Below are positions 1 through 9,298 of a DNA stretch of 64,000 nucleotides, piece after piece. Origin of the DNA: Candidatus Obscuribacterales bacterium (GTDB lineage Bacteria; Cyanobacteriota; Vampirovibrionia; Obscuribacterales; Obscuribacteraceae); contig JAIEQI010000057.1 of assembly GCA_019747875.1 (NCBI GenBank), positions 1 through 64,000 of the forward strand. The letters are read 5' to 3'. A model generated the notes under the pieces. It made no database searches, was not told the DNA's origin, and saw only the letters and a list, made by a program, of their open reading frames with translations. How positions within the stretch are numbered: position 1 is the stretch's first letter; the number at the start of each line of letters is the position of its first letter. Position numbers and translations under genes: made by a program.

Positions 1-109
1 GGGGCGATGGAGAAACTGCTGAATTTTCGATTGCCGTCAGAAATAAATCTGCTGAAATTTAGTTTGCCACAGACAGGCGGCCGCCACGCGTTTTCTGGAT
101 ACGCTGGTT

Positions 110-1027
110 ATGCGCGAGCAGGTTAACGTTGCGATTGCTAATGTTCAAAGATTCGCGGATTTTAGTCTTGTGGTTCATGCGCAAGTCGGTGCCGGGCTAA
201 AGCCAGCGGCTGATGCGTCACTTGCAGATTCACAACTTGCAAATGCTCGAAATGACTTAATTCGAGCTCGTTTAAATTATGATCTGGCCAGGGCCGATTT
301 AGCTTTAATCATTGGGCAAGGCGGTGAACTAATAGACATCGAACCTGGAAAAATGATTTCACTATCTGATCCGGAAAATCCATTGAAAGCTCCGCCAATT
401 CTTGAAAATCATCCGAAGGCGCTTACTAAAAAAGCAGAAGTCTTTACTCGTTTGGCAAGCCGGAAAATTTTAGACAAGCAATATTATCCGACTTTTCGAT
501 GGCTAGGCGGCGTCACTCTTCGAGGCACGACCTTTCATACAAATCGCGGAGATGTAGAAGCTCCTGACGTCAGCGGAATTTTTCCCGTTATTCCAAACTG
601 GAGCGTCGGCATGATGGTTGACTTTCCTTTTCTAGATATATTGCGTATCAACGCGGAAAAGAAAGTAATCAATGAGAGGATCACTGCTGCTCGTTCCGCA
701 TACAATTTAGCTATTCAAGAATTGAAAACAGAAGATGTACAATCGCGAACCCGGCTGCAGGCTGCTACAGAACTTGCCAGCAATATGCCGATCCAGGTTC
801 AAGCCGCCGAAGCTGCCGCCAGGCAAGCACAGGCTCGCTACGAAGCGGGGCTTGCAACCGTGGCCCAAGTCGCTGAAGCTAATCAGATTCTTGCCGACTC
901 TAGAGTGAAGGAGGCTGTTGCCAATGTAGGCGTATGGAAAGCATTGTTGGCCGTCTCTGCCGTCCACGGTGATCTGCGTCCTTTTCTTTCGGCTGCCGAT
1001 AAAGCAAGCTCAGGAGATGGACCGTAA
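110..1027 (+). CDS. TolC-family outer-membrane efflux protein, N-terminus missing or frameshifted
   Basis: Outer-membrane factor of a tripartite efflux system, forming the trans-periplasmic exit duct. The visible part is one and a half TolC-type repeats: long Ala/Gln/Arg-rich amphipathic helices, an ARYEAGLATVAQVAEAN segment near the C-terminus (typical of the family) and a short tail. At 305 residues it is shorter than the usual 420-480. The reading frame is open from base 56, and residues just upstream of the ATG (AAATRFLDTLV) also look like TolC, so the ATG at 110 is probably internal. Bases 1 to about 75 read through in another frame with family-like sequence, suggesting a frameshift. The stop abuts the pump start at 1028, so the two are one operon. 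Family call is firm; the true start is not. Confidence 0.85.
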   Translation: MREQVNVAIANVQRFADFSLVVHAQVGAGLKPAADASLADSQLANARNDLIRARLNYDLARADLALIIGQGGELIDIEPGKMISLSDPENPLKAPPILENHPKALTKKAEVFTRLASRKILDKQYYPTFRWLGGVTLRGTTFHTNRGDVEAPDVSGIFPVIPNWSVGMMVDFPFLDILRINAEKKVINERITAARSAYNLAIQELKTEDVQSRTRLQAATELASNMPIQVQAAEAAARQAQARYEAGLATVAQVAEANQILADSRVKEAVANVGVWKALLAVSAVHGDLRPFLSAADKASSGDGP

Positions 1028-4000
1028 ATGTGGCTGATTCGACTAGCGATGGGCAGACCGGTAACGATTATTGTGTTCGTTGTAACGGTTGTTTTGGCTG
1101 CGATACTTTCGCTCAGCGCCATGAAGGTCGACATATTTCCGAACCTGAATCTGCCCATCATTTATGTAGTTCAACCTTTTGGCGGAATGGATCCTGCACA
1201 GTTTGAGGCTTTCGTAGTATCTCACTACGAAAATCATTTTCTGTACATTTCCGGCGTAGATCACATCGAGTCGAAGTCAATTCAAAACGTCTCTGTAATG
1301 AAAGTCGTATTTAAGCCAGACACGGATATGGCAGAGGCTCTTGCAAATATTGTTGCTCAAGTTGAACGATCTCGCGCCAAAATGCCACCAGGAACGGTGA
1401 CACCGTTCATATTGCGCTTCGATGCTGGTAACGTTCCTGTCGGGTATGTTGTTCTTTCAAGTAAAAATAGGTCTGTAGCCCAAATCGAGGCTTTCGCAGA
1501 TGAAAGAATTCGTCCAATTATTAGCACCATTCCCGGTGCTACAACGACGCACCCTTTTGGCGGTAATGTACGCACAATTGTAATAACTGTGAATCCACAA
1601 CGCATGCGTGCGTTCAATTTATCGCCAGATCAAATTGTTAGTTCCCTTGCTACCGGCAATACAATCACTCCATCAGGACTTTTGAAAACAGCGGATGAGC
1701 ATCGTATCGCCAGCCTCAATTCCACCGTTCTCGATATACATGAGTTGGATAAGATACCCTTGCGAATCGGGCAGGGCGTGCCTGTCCTTCTTGGCGATGT
1801 AGCCACAGTGCTCGATGACATGGATATTGCTACAGGCTGGGCGCTCGTAAACGGCAGGCGAACAGTGTTCATGACTATCTCCAAACTCGCGGAATCATCA
1901 ACTGTTGATGTAGTTAAACGCGTAAAAGAAGCCTTACCAAAAATGCGTTCGGCTATACCTCAAGATATTAAGGTGAGTTTCGATTTCGATCAATCAATCT
2001 ATGTGACCGAGGCGATTCATGGACTCGCCTTTGAAAGCCTCATTGGTAGTGCTTTGACCGGACTAATGGTGCTCTTGTTTTTGAAAGACATAAAAAGCGC
2101 TTTTATCGTTGTGCTAACCATACCGATTGCTCTTGCCTCGGCTATTGTTGGATTGAATTGCGCTGGGCAAACCATAAATGTCATGACCCTGGGTGGATTA
2201 TCGCTGGCTGTTGGCGTTCTCGTGGACGAAGCAACAGTGGCAATTGAGAACATCCACACGCACTTAGACCGGGGGGGTCCTGTATTTAAATCGATTATCG
2301 ATGCCTGCCGCGAAGTTATCACGCCTCAATTGTTAGCTGTGCTTTCTGTGGTATCAGTCTTCCTGCCCTCCTTCTTTATGGAAGGCACCACAAAAGCCTT
2401 ATTTGTGCCACTTTCGTTAGCCGTCGGTTTTGCGATGACCGCTTCATATGTGCTTTCGAATACCCTGGTACCCATCCTTTCTGGCTGGCTTCTTCATAAG
2501 CATAATCGTGCCGAGCATCATGGTCGCCGTAAAATGACTGGCTTTACTGCAAAACTTCGTAGATCCTACGCCAACTTTCTTTCAGTTATGTTCAGATGGA
2601 AGGGACTAACAATTTTGGCTTATTTATTGCTAGCCGGTTTATCACTGGTTTTGTTTTTTCCAAGGCTTAAGACAGAAATTTTTCCTACAGGTAATCCATC
2701 AAGTTTTCAACTAAGATTAGCTACAAAGCCAGGCACCCGCGCGGAACTGACTGAATCGTATACAAAAAAATTCTTGGAAATAGTAGCTAATGAAGCTGGT
2801 CCACAAAATGTTGAGATCAGTATTTGTTATGTTGGTACACAGCCACCAAACTTTGCAGTAAGCAATGTTTATATCTGGACAAGTGGTCCACACGAAGCCC
2901 TGGTGCTCGTTTCGCTCAAGCATAGTGCCCAAATCAGGCTAGCCGAATTCAAGGAAAAGCTAAGGCGTAAAGTGGCTTCAGAATTGCCGCAGGTTTCCAT
3001 CACCTTTGAGTCAGGCGACATAATTAACAAGATAATGAATCTTGGGACGCCAACACCAATTCAAATTGACATAACGGGATCGGACCTCAAAAAGGATGAA
3101 TCATATGCCAAGAAATTGGTAGCTGAGTTGCGAAAGATCCCAGTTATACGAGACACCCAAATTGTGCAGGCACTGGATGTACCTACCGTCGACGTCAAAG
3201 TAGATCGAATTCGGGCTGGCCAACTCGGGCTTACCACTGCCGATGTGAGTAAAGCACTAGTGCCGGCTGTTTATTCCAGCCGATTTGTAAGGCAAATATG
3301 GTGGCGGGATCCGCATCACGGACACTCTTATCAAATTCAGGTTCAGTATCCTCCGTCGAAAATTGAGTCGATAAAGGATGTTGAAATGATTCCTGTTAAG
3401 CAAGGTGAGCTCTCCAGTCCGGTCTTAGGTGATGTTGCGGAAGTGCATTTCGGTAATATGGTTGGAGAATATGATCGATACAACCTGCGAAGAATGGTTA
3501 GCATCACCGCAAACATTGTAGGTGATGATCTCGGCAGCGCTGCACGAGCGGTTGACCAAGCCATAGCTCGTATTGGATCACCAGCTCGAGGCATGTCGGT
3601 GGATGTTCGGGGACAAATTCCGATACTTCGAAATACAATGGCTGGTCTAAGTTATGGTTTGGGTTTGGCGATCATCGCTATCTTTTTAATGCTAGTGGCA
3701 TACTTTCAGAGGGTGCGACTTGCACTGGTGGTAATGTCGATCATTCCAGCCATTCTTGCAGGCGTTGTTATAAGTCTTTTGATTGCCGACGCAAGCCTGA
3801 ACATCCAGTCGTTTATGGGAGCGATTATGGCTGTGGGAATAGGCGTCGCCAATGCCATCCTGATAGTTTCTTTTTCTGAATCTCGCCGCGTTTCAGGGCA
3901 ATCTTCCACTGCCGCAGCCATTCGGGGAGCGGTTAGCCGTTTACGCCCAGTCTTAATGACGAGCATCGCAATGATAGCTGGGATGGCGCCAATGGCCTTA

Positions 4001-4186
4001 GCTTTAGGTGAGGGAGGCGAGCGCACTGCGCCATTAGGGATTGCTGTAATCGGCGGATTAGCTTTTTCTCTTGCCGGCGTTCTGTTTATATTGCCATTGA
4101 TATTTGCAACCGCTCAAAAACATGTATCGCGGTCAGTTCCAAGCATGCTAGAAGAACGCTCATACGCGAAGGAAGGAATTGAATGA
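1028..4186 (+). CDS. RND-family efflux pump (AcrB-like inner-membrane transporter)
   Basis: Proton-driven inner-membrane pump of a tripartite exporter. The 1052-residue length is normal for the AcrB/MexB/HAE-RND family. It starts with the usual short cytoplasmic tail and first helix, followed by a porter domain with KVDIFPNLNLP. The central helices carry AVGVLVDEATVAIEN, matching the family's conserved acidic relay helix (commonly GLVVDDAIVVVEN). A second porter half and final helix bundle follow, with the family signature GERTAPLGIAVIGGL near residues 1000-1015. It starts directly after the TolC-like stop and overlaps the adaptor gene by four bases (ATGA), so the three proteins are translationally coupled. 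Substrate cannot be told from sequence; the HAE rather than heavy-metal subclass is my impression. Confidence 0.95.
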   Translation: MWLIRLAMGRPVTIIVFVVTVVLAAILSLSAMKVDIFPNLNLPIIYVVQPFGGMDPAQFEAFVVSHYENHFLYISGVDHIESKSIQNVSVMKVVFKPDTDMAEALANIVAQVERSRAKMPPGTVTPFILRFDAGNVPVGYVVLSSKNRSVAQIEAFADERIRPIISTIPGATTTHPFGGNVRTIVITVNPQRMRAFNLSPDQIVSSLATGNTITPSGLLKTADEHRIASLNSTVLDIHELDKIPLRIGQGVPVLLGDVATVLDDMDIATGWALVNGRRTVFMTISKLAESSTVDVVKRVKEALPKMRSAIPQDIKVSFDFDQSIYVTEAIHGLAFESLIGSALTGLMVLLFLKDIKSAFIVVLTIPIALASAIVGLNCAGQTINVMTLGGLSLAVGVLVDEATVAIENIHTHLDRGGPVFKSIIDACREVITPQLLAVLSVVSVFLPSFFMEGTTKALFVPLSLAVGFAMTASYVLSNTLVPILSGWLLHKHNRAEHHGRRKMTGFTAKLRRSYANFLSVMFRWKGLTILAYLLLAGLSLVLFFPRLKTEIFPTGNPSSFQLRLATKPGTRAELTESYTKKFLEIVANEAGPQNVEISICYVGTQPPNFAVSNVYIWTSGPHEALVLVSLKHSAQIRLAEFKEKLRRKVASELPQVSITFESGDIINKIMNLGTPTPIQIDITGSDLKKDESYAKKLVAELRKIPVIRDTQIVQALDVPTVDVKVDRIRAGQLGLTTADVSKALVPAVYSSRFVRQIWWRDPHHGHSYQIQVQYPPSKIESIKDVEMIPVKQGELSSPVLGDVAEVHFGNMVGEYDRYNLRRMVSITANIVGDDLGSAARAVDQAIARIGSPARGMSVDVRGQIPILRNTMAGLSYGLGLAIIAIFLMLVAYFQRVRLALVVMSIIPAILAGVVISLLIADASLNIQSFMGAIMAVGIGVANAILIVSFSESRRVSGQSSTAAAIRGAVSRLRPVLMTSIAMIAGMAPMALALGEGGERTAPLGIAVIGGLAFSLAGVLFILPLIFATAQKHVSRSVPSMLEERSYAKEGIE

Positions 4187-5475
4187 GTTCAAATTCCCAA
4201 TGTTGTTTCGTTATTTTCGTGTTCTTCATAGGAATCTTGCTTTCCAGCTGTTCCTTGTCCGAGCCGCCGTCACACGATCAGGTAAGTCAACAGAATCAAG
4301 ATTTCGCGCATGAATCGAAAATTGAAACAATTCTTGTAAGCAGCAATTACCTGAAAAAGAAGATTTACATGACAGCCGAACTGAGTGCGTTCAGAGAAGT
4401 GCCAATCTACCCCAAAGTACAGGGATTCGTAAAGGACATTCTCGTTGATAGAGGATCGCCTGTTCACAGCGGGCAGGTCTTGGTGAACATTATCGCTCCA
4501 GAACTCGAGGCGAATTATCGTGAGTCCCAAGCCAAGTACGAAGGCGCAAAATCCGCACTATTGCAAGTGAAATCCAAAATTGAAGGTCTTATTGCACAAA
4601 AGGATGAAGCGGAGGCGAAGCTGGAAGCGGATGAAGCGAATCACAAGCGAGTTCAGCATGCCGCGAAAACGGTCGGTGCCATAGCCGAAATCGACCTAGA
4701 ATCTGCTGAAAAAACCGTTCAGGCTTCAAAAGCTCGGCTCAGATCTGCCCAACAAATGATACAGACCGCGAGGCAGGAACTTGAGTCAGAAAAAGCCCGA
4801 GTTCTTGCTGCTGAGCAGGCTCTTGTCTCAGTCGGACAAATCAAATCTTATCTAACAGTTAGAGCACCATTCAATGGGATTGTTAGTGAACGAAATGTTC
4901 ATGAAGGAAGTCTTGTCAGTTCTTCTCCGTCAAATCCTCCAATGTTGAAAATTGAGGAGACTTCAAAACTCCGGCTGCTCGTTCCTGTTCCGGAAGCTGC
5001 CATTGCTGGAATTAAACAAGGCGAAACCATGACATTTGTTGTTCCTGCATTCGTTGGGAAGGTTTTCTCTGGTGTTGTAACACGAATCAGTCATACGCTG
5101 GAACGAAAATCTAGAACCATGATGGTCGAACTCGATGTTCTCAATTTGAAGAAGGATTTGCAGCCGGGGATGTACGCAGAAGTCGTTTGGGATATGTCAC
5201 GTCCCTACAAGACCCTGTTTGTTCCATCCAGTGCCATCCTAAGCAACAATGACAGAACTTACATTCTCCGAGTACGAAAAAACAAAGTAGAACGCATCTT
5301 AGTTGACCGGGGGCAGCTTATGGGGAATTTAGTGGAGATTGTAGGTGATGTGAAAGAGGGCGATGAACTGGTGTTACATCCATCGGAAGAAATTAAGCCT
5401 GACTCAATTGTGGAAACTCGTTTACTAACTCCAGATCAGCTGCAGAAAACCCTCGATGCAAATCAAGAAGATTAG
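4183..5475 (+). CDS. Efflux periplasmic adaptor lipoprotein (membrane fusion protein)
   Basis: Periplasmic adaptor linking the RND pump to the outer-membrane factor. A lipoprotein signal with lipobox LLSSC lies in the first 23 residues. A barrel-sandwich (lipoyl-like) half with YPKVQGFVKDILVDRG follows, then a long coiled-coil hairpin at about 105-220 rich in Ala, Glu and Lys. The second lipoyl half (VRAPFNGIVSERNVHEG), beta-barrel and membrane-proximal domains come next. 430 residues is normal for the HlyD/AcrA family. The start overlaps the pump stop by four bases. This is the last gene of the operon; the following 500 bases are nearly gene-free. Adaptor role is firm, transported compound unknown. 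Confidence 0.94.
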   Translation: MSSNSQCCFVIFVFFIGILLSSCSLSEPPSHDQVSQQNQDFAHESKIETILVSSNYLKKKIYMTAELSAFREVPIYPKVQGFVKDILVDRGSPVHSGQVLVNIIAPELEANYRESQAKYEGAKSALLQVKSKIEGLIAQKDEAEAKLEADEANHKRVQHAAKTVGAIAEIDLESAEKTVQASKARLRSAQQMIQTARQELESEKARVLAAEQALVSVGQIKSYLTVRAPFNGIVSERNVHEGSLVSSSPSNPPMLKIEETSKLRLLVPVPEAAIAGIKQGETMTFVVPAFVGKVFSGVVTRISHTLERKSRTMMVELDVLNLKKDLQPGMYAEVVWDMSRPYKTLFVPSSAILSNNDRTYILRVRKNKVERILVDRGQLMGNLVEIVGDVKEGDELVLHPSEEIKPDSIVETRLLTPDQLQKTLDANQED

Positions 5476-5700
5476 GGGTATTTCAATTTGACTGTAAGCT
5501 ATCCTCGGAGAATTCTAAATGCGAAACACCGGGCGGATTGGCTCCTGGAGCCGCGCTCGGTGAAGGGATGTTTGCAAATTCTAAACGGAAATTTTCAGAA
5601 AGGAGTTGGAAAAGAGTACTTCTAACGATGTTGGATCCACCCCAACAGAGTTGGAGATGCTCTAACGGTATTAGGAAGTACCCCTGTGATTAGGGAAATA

Positions 5701-5970
5701 ATGAGGTCTTACGTTCATTACATCCTAACCATTTGTTTGTTCGGACTCCTTATCGGTGTCACAATGCTGCAACCGCCCGTTCTGCTTCGGTTGCTGATGT
5801 TTTTGATTATTCGTTCGCCTTCCTGTTTCGGTTATACCACTGAGGTCTTTAGTTTGCACAACAGTTGTAAAGAAGTAATTAGTTTCCAACTATTTGCCAT
5901 AGCAGGACCCGTAGCGGTAAGCCAACAAAGGCATTGCCGGTACCAAGGGAGCAAGGTACCGGCAATTTGA
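5701..5970 (+). CDS. Possible small membrane protein (weak)
   Basis: An open frame of 89 codons from ATG, with an AGGGA four bases upstream. A hydrophobic N-terminal half (about residues 8-40) could form one or two membrane helices. The C-terminal third is compositionally unlike a protein and runs through a perfect inverted repeat whose right arm ends two bases before the stop. I recognise no family. It is the only candidate in the gap 5476-5999, which otherwise shows nothing clear. It may well be spurious. Confidence 0.25.
   Translation: MRSYVHYILTICLFGLLIGVTMLQPPVLLRLLMFLIIRSPSCFGYTTEVFSLHNSCKEVISFQLFAIAGPVAVSQQRHCRYQGSKVPAI
5933..5966. terminator. Perfect 12-bp inverted repeat (possible terminator)
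   Basis: ATTGCCGGTACC, a 10-base spacer, then GGTACCGGCAAT: a perfect 12-bp stem between the efflux operon and the convergent gene ending at 6000. There is no T-run on either side, so intrinsic termination is only one reading. A mobile palindromic unit or a protein-binding dyad are others. Confidence 0.4.
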
Positions 5971-5999
5971 ACGGATCTGCGTACTGCAAGAAGTAAGCA

Positions 6000-6710
6000 C
6001 TACATATTTTTTACCGCATCAATAATTTTCATCCGGACGCTTTCTACCCTGTCTTCAAAATTGCGTATTCGTTCCGGTTTGGTGGGCATATCAGGAAAGC
6101 CAAGCCCGCCGGTGCCTGACTGGGCTCTCTGTACTTGCTGATCATAAGACTGCATTGCTTCACGCCAGTTCTTTCTTTCAATTTCCAGTGAAGATCTGTC
6201 ACTCTCTGACATCTCACCCAATACTTTCTCAATTGCTTTTTGAGTGATTGGATCGTTTGCTTCTGGCGGATCAGCATCTCGAAATACTTTATGCAATGAA
6301 AGTCCACTTCTGTCATTCATCCCTTCTAAAAGAAGCTGAGGTAGTGCCAACATCTTTTCGAAAGGGGTTGTTCTGGTTTGGCTTGATTCAAGCTCGCCAT
6401 CAGAAAAGGAGAAACAGACTGTTTTCGTGCTTCGACACAGCGGATTTCTTTCGTCCTTGAAGAGATCCGTTTCCCTCTCGTTAGATTCCAGCTGCGCTTC
6501 GGCCTCAGATCCCAGTAGCTTAATCTCTTTTGGCTGTTCAAATTTCGGTTCCATTTTTCTTCCTCTTTCCGCCCCATGGAAAAAAGCATAGAGGGAATCG
6601 GTGGCGGAGTGATGTTGGAACTGTGGCGAATCTGTGTCCAATTGCCAATCCAGGGCGTTGCTTCGACTGTGTAGTCGCAGTTGCTCGCGGTGCTCATTCA
6701 GCGAGTCCAT
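6000..6710 (-). CDS. Unrecognised hydrophilic protein
   Basis: A 236-residue soluble protein, rich in Glu, Ser, Arg and Gln, with no signal peptide or membrane segment. I chose the ATG at 6710 because AAGGAG lies six bases upstream; an upstream ATG at 6764 lacks such a site. The last 60 residues look like a helical bundle with many charged residues (SLEIERKNWREAMQSYDQQV). I recognise no family and no catalytic motif. It is divergent from the two-gene unit starting at 6893. A Gly/Pro-containing linker (GTGGLGFPDMP) precedes the C-terminal helix. Confidence 0.65.
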   Translation of the reverse strand: MDSLNEHREQLRLHSRSNALDWQLDTDSPQFQHHSATDSLYAFFHGAERGRKMEPKFEQPKEIKLLGSEAEAQLESNERETDLFKDERNPLCRSTKTVCFSFSDGELESSQTRTTPFEKMLALPQLLLEGMNDRSGLSLHKVFRDADPPEANDPITQKAIEKVLGEMSESDRSSLEIERKNWREAMQSYDQQVQRAQSGTGGLGFPDMPTKPERIRNFEDRVESVRMKIIDAVKNM

Positions 6711-6892
6711 GCGCGGCTCCTTGCTGTTCGACCAAGAGCGAGCATAACAATCCGTTGTTAGCATGCCTGAGCGTTATTGATGGACTAATTAACTTGATGA
6801 CCCAAAACGGTCACATTCAAGCCCCAATACATCACTGAAGCTGACGCTAACATTTCTATGTCATCGAGGATGACTTGGGGAAGGGAATCGAA

Positions 6893-7249
6893 ATGTTAGT
6901 CTGTCAGTCGAAGCCAGCACAAAAGAAAGCCGTTGCCAATGTAAGCAGCAGTCCAATCAAGGCCAATGGGCAGGATGAGCGAAAAAGATCCCGCCAGATG
7001 ATTGCTCAGTTGCAGCAGTTTGATCCTCGTGGTTGGATTTTTCCATTCCCAACAAGACCAGTTTTGTTTTCGGCTACAGAAAAGGGAGCCGTGCAACGCC
7101 CGAAATTTGAAGTTGCCAAGCCTCCTGTGCAAAAAACTCCAGCGGCCCAGGAGCGACGTATAATTGACCTTCCTCCTATCGAAGACTTATGCGCTGCGCT
7201 CGGTTTACCAGACATCCCATCTAGCGGAAACTTAGGACAAGCACGATGA
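6893..7249 (+). CDS. Unrecognised small basic protein
   Basis: 118 residues counted from the ATG at 6893, chosen because GGGGAAGGGA lies seven bases upstream; a TTG 18 bases earlier sits within that site. The N-terminal 60 residues are Lys/Arg/Gln-rich and probably disordered. A Pro-rich middle leads to a short acidic-hydrophobic C-terminus (PPIEDLCAALGLPDIP) that could be a docking peptide. No family recognised. The stop overlaps the next start (ATGA), so the two products are probably made together and may act together. Confidence 0.6.
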   Translation: MLVCQSKPAQKKAVANVSSSPIKANGQDERKRSRQMIAQLQQFDPRGWIFPFPTRPVLFSATEKGAVQRPKFEVAKPPVQKTPAAQERRIIDLPPIEDLCAALGLPDIPSSGNLGQAR

Positions 7250-7839
7250 TTACGACAAGCCTACCTTCATTCGTTGCCAGTAAAGATATGAACCCCACGC
7301 AGGAAGAGCGTGGACTGCGCGCGTTCGTACTGTGCAAAACTTTGATGACAGAGTCACTTAAATTTCTTCGTCATTTTTGCGATCGTGTTGCTCGCGGTGA
7401 CTATGGAGTTGATGCCCAAGTAGCCGTCGGGCGCCTTTCAAATGAGTTTACTTTCAGTCAATGTCTGAAGGAAATTACTGTTGCTCAGATGCATTTGACG
7501 TTGAGTGAGCAGGATATTTGCGATGAAGAATGGTTCAATGAGTTCATTACCGGCAGTGCCTGGCTCTTAGATCAAATGGTGCTAGCTTCGCCTGTTCATG
7601 AGATTTTAACGACGGTCTCGATGTCGGAGAATGGCATCTGCGCACAAGTCGGCGACAGTATTATGCGCGCTGCTGGTTTGCGCAACTGCAAAAATTATTG
7701 GACAATGCGCGATGAAATTAGCCGCTACATTGAGCACAGCGCACCACTTCGCCAGCGCTTGCTGCAATATGCATTGACTCAAGAATCATCGATCTTGAAT
7801 GATTATGTTTACACGATTCAACTTTTTGATGCCAAATAA
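7246..7839 (+). CDS. Unrecognised alpha-helical protein coupled to the preceding gene
   Basis: 197 residues, soluble, predicted mostly helical, with six cysteines spread through the chain and no clear metal-binding spacing. I recognise no family. The start overlaps the stop of the small basic protein by four bases, implying translational coupling. The last codons (GAT GCC AAA TAA) are the beginning of a 48-bp tandem duplication that continues past the stop, so the C-terminus has been touched by a recent duplication. The following 760 bases carry repeats rather than genes. Confidence 0.7.
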   Translation: MITTSLPSFVASKDMNPTQEERGLRAFVLCKTLMTESLKFLRHFCDRVARGDYGVDAQVAVGRLSNEFTFSQCLKEITVAQMHLTLSEQDICDEEWFNEFITGSAWLLDQMVLASPVHEILTTVSMSENGICAQVGDSIMRAAGLRNCKNYWTMRDEISRYIEHSAPLRQRLLQYALTQESSILNDYVYTIQLFDAK

Positions 7840-7926
7840 CCCCAAGGGATCGAAGTGCAGATCTGCAAAATGCTCGCTGCCAAATAACCTCAGGGGATCG
7901 AAGTGCAGATCTGCAAAATGCTCGCT
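7831..7926. repeat. 48-bp tandem duplication spanning a stop codon
   Basis: Two 48-base units, 7831-7878 and 7879-7926, differ at only a few positions. The first unit begins inside the last codons of the preceding CDS and includes its stop; the second repeats the coding tail and stop downstream. Each unit contains the palindrome TGCAGATCTGCA. The duplication leaves the protein unchanged. Confidence 0.9.
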
Positions 7927-7974
7927 GATTCCGTGATGATTTCGTGAGCGCTGTATTTGTCGGGAATTTGCTGC

Positions 7975-8211
7975 TAAGTATGGAGCGCGACGTCCCGATG
8001 CTGACGGCGATCTCCCGTATGGAGCGCGGACGTCCCGTCCTCCCATAAAGCGCGAAGCGCACTGCAGCTGAAGATCTGAAACAAACCTATTGCGTGATTA
8101 CCAGAACCTTCACATGGGCGGACAAGATTTCCGCGCTCCATACTAGCTGCAAAAATCTGCACTAGACCAAGCTGAGATGAGATCGCAACAGCATCGTCCC
8201 GTCCGCCCATA
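7975..8211. repeat. Degenerate cluster of dispersed GGACGTCC palindromic elements
   Basis: Several imperfect copies of an element also found at 21.3 kb and 36.3 kb (core GCGGACGGGACGTCCGC followed by GCTCCATAC). Two inverted copies lie around 7978-8052 (TATGGAGCGCGGACGTCCCG and relatives), one forward degenerate copy at about 8115-8150 and one partial inverted copy at about 8195-8211. This explains the short open frames in the region, which I do not call as genes. The rest of 8212-8605 shows no gene that I can support. Confidence 0.75.
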
Positions 8212-8605
8212 TCTGAACGTAAAGTGCTCTTTTGATTGAAGGTCTGTGTTTAGCAATTGTGCTATTTTTCTGGGAATCGAAGCTTCTCCTTTTTACTAAT
8301 AAGTCTGATAAGTAAGCCGTAAGATTCTTTCAATAATTTCTCAAGTTTCGGGAACACTCGCATGGTTGCCGAGGTCATCTTTATTATCGTACTCAGTTCT
8401 CACCACAGTTGGAGCCCTGTCACCCCCTGGCAGGGTTTCTTCTTGCTTATAGGTTGGTCGATTTCTGCCTTTAGTTGAGTGCTTTAGCACCTGATGCTTT
8501 GTGGCGAATCGTAATCTCCAAACGGTAATAAATGGATTTTTGGAAAAACCGATCTGATTAATACTGATAAAATGGTGGCTCTGGTAAGTTCGTAGGATTA
8601 TTGAC

Positions 8606-9298
8606 ATGAGCAAGCAGCGCTTTATATCAGGAACTTTGGCATTTGTATTTTTCAGTTGTCTCACGGTAAACCTTCTTGCGAGTGCCGCTGACGAAGCCGG
8701 CAGCAAGAAAGCTGGAAGTCAAGTGGGCGATAAGACAAAGTCGGCAAAGGAAGCCTCGAAATCAGATAAAGCGGCCGAAGATGCGAAAGAAAAAGGGAGC
8801 GACGACAAGAGTAAGATGACAAAAGCAAGCGGACTTCAGGTTAATGATCGCGCTCCGGATGTATCACTCCCGAACCAGCACGGTAAGACAATTTCGTTAT
8901 CAGAGTATCGTGGAAAGAAGGTCGTTGTGTTGTACTTCTATCCCAAAGACGATACGCCGGTCTGTACCGCTGAATCGTGCAGTTTCCGAGACAGTTATGA
9001 TGCGTTCAAAGAGCTAGGAGCCGAAGTAATAGGTGTCAGTAACGACAGTGTTGAATCCCACAAGAAATTTGCAGATAAGCACCGCCTGCAGTTCCACCTG
9101 CTGGCTGACACGAGCGGTATGGCACGTAAGGCATTTGGTGTTCCGACATCAATGAAGATACTTCCAGGCCGCGTCACTTATGTGATCGACAAAGACGGTG
9201 TTATCCGTTATGTGTTCAATTCAATGTCAGATGGACCGAAGCACGTAACCGAAGCAATGAAGATCGTCAAAGATCTCAACGCTCCAGCGAAGAGCTAG
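8606..9298 (+). CDS. bcp: Secreted PrxQ/BCP-type peroxiredoxin
   Basis: Thiol peroxidase that reduces hydrogen peroxide and organic hydroperoxides using thioredoxin-type reductant. An N-terminal signal peptide (about residues 1-27) precedes a Lys/Glu/Ala/Ser-rich linker (30-72), then a complete AhpC/TSA-fold domain. The motif TPVCTAESC holds the peroxidatic Cys120 and, five residues on, the resolving Cys125, the arrangement of E. coli BCP and plant PrxQ. The usual BCP is about 155 residues and cytoplasmic; here the signal and charged linker make it an exported form, periplasmic or membrane-tethered. TAGGA lies about nine bases upstream of the ATG. It stands alone, not in an evident operon. 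Confidence 0.93.
   Translation: MSKQRFISGTLAFVFFSCLTVNLLASAADEAGSKKAGSQVGDKTKSAKEASKSDKAAEDAKEKGSDDKSKMTKASGLQVNDRAPDVSLPNQHGKTISLSEYRGKKVVVLYFYPKDDTPVCTAESCSFRDSYDAFKELGAEVIGVSNDSVESHKKFADKHRLQFHLLADTSGMARKAFGVPTSMKILPGRVTYVIDKDGVIRYVFNSMSDGPKHVTEAMKIVKDLNAPAKS

Noticed and set aside
7718-8210. Several minus-strand frames over the repeat cluster
   Set aside because: Low-complexity reading of the 48-bp duplication and palindromic elements; no ribosome sites and overlap with a coupled plus-strand gene.
8341-8706. A 121-codon minus-strand frame
   Set aside because: It overlaps the signal peptide of the peroxiredoxin and has no ribosome site; composition is not protein-like.
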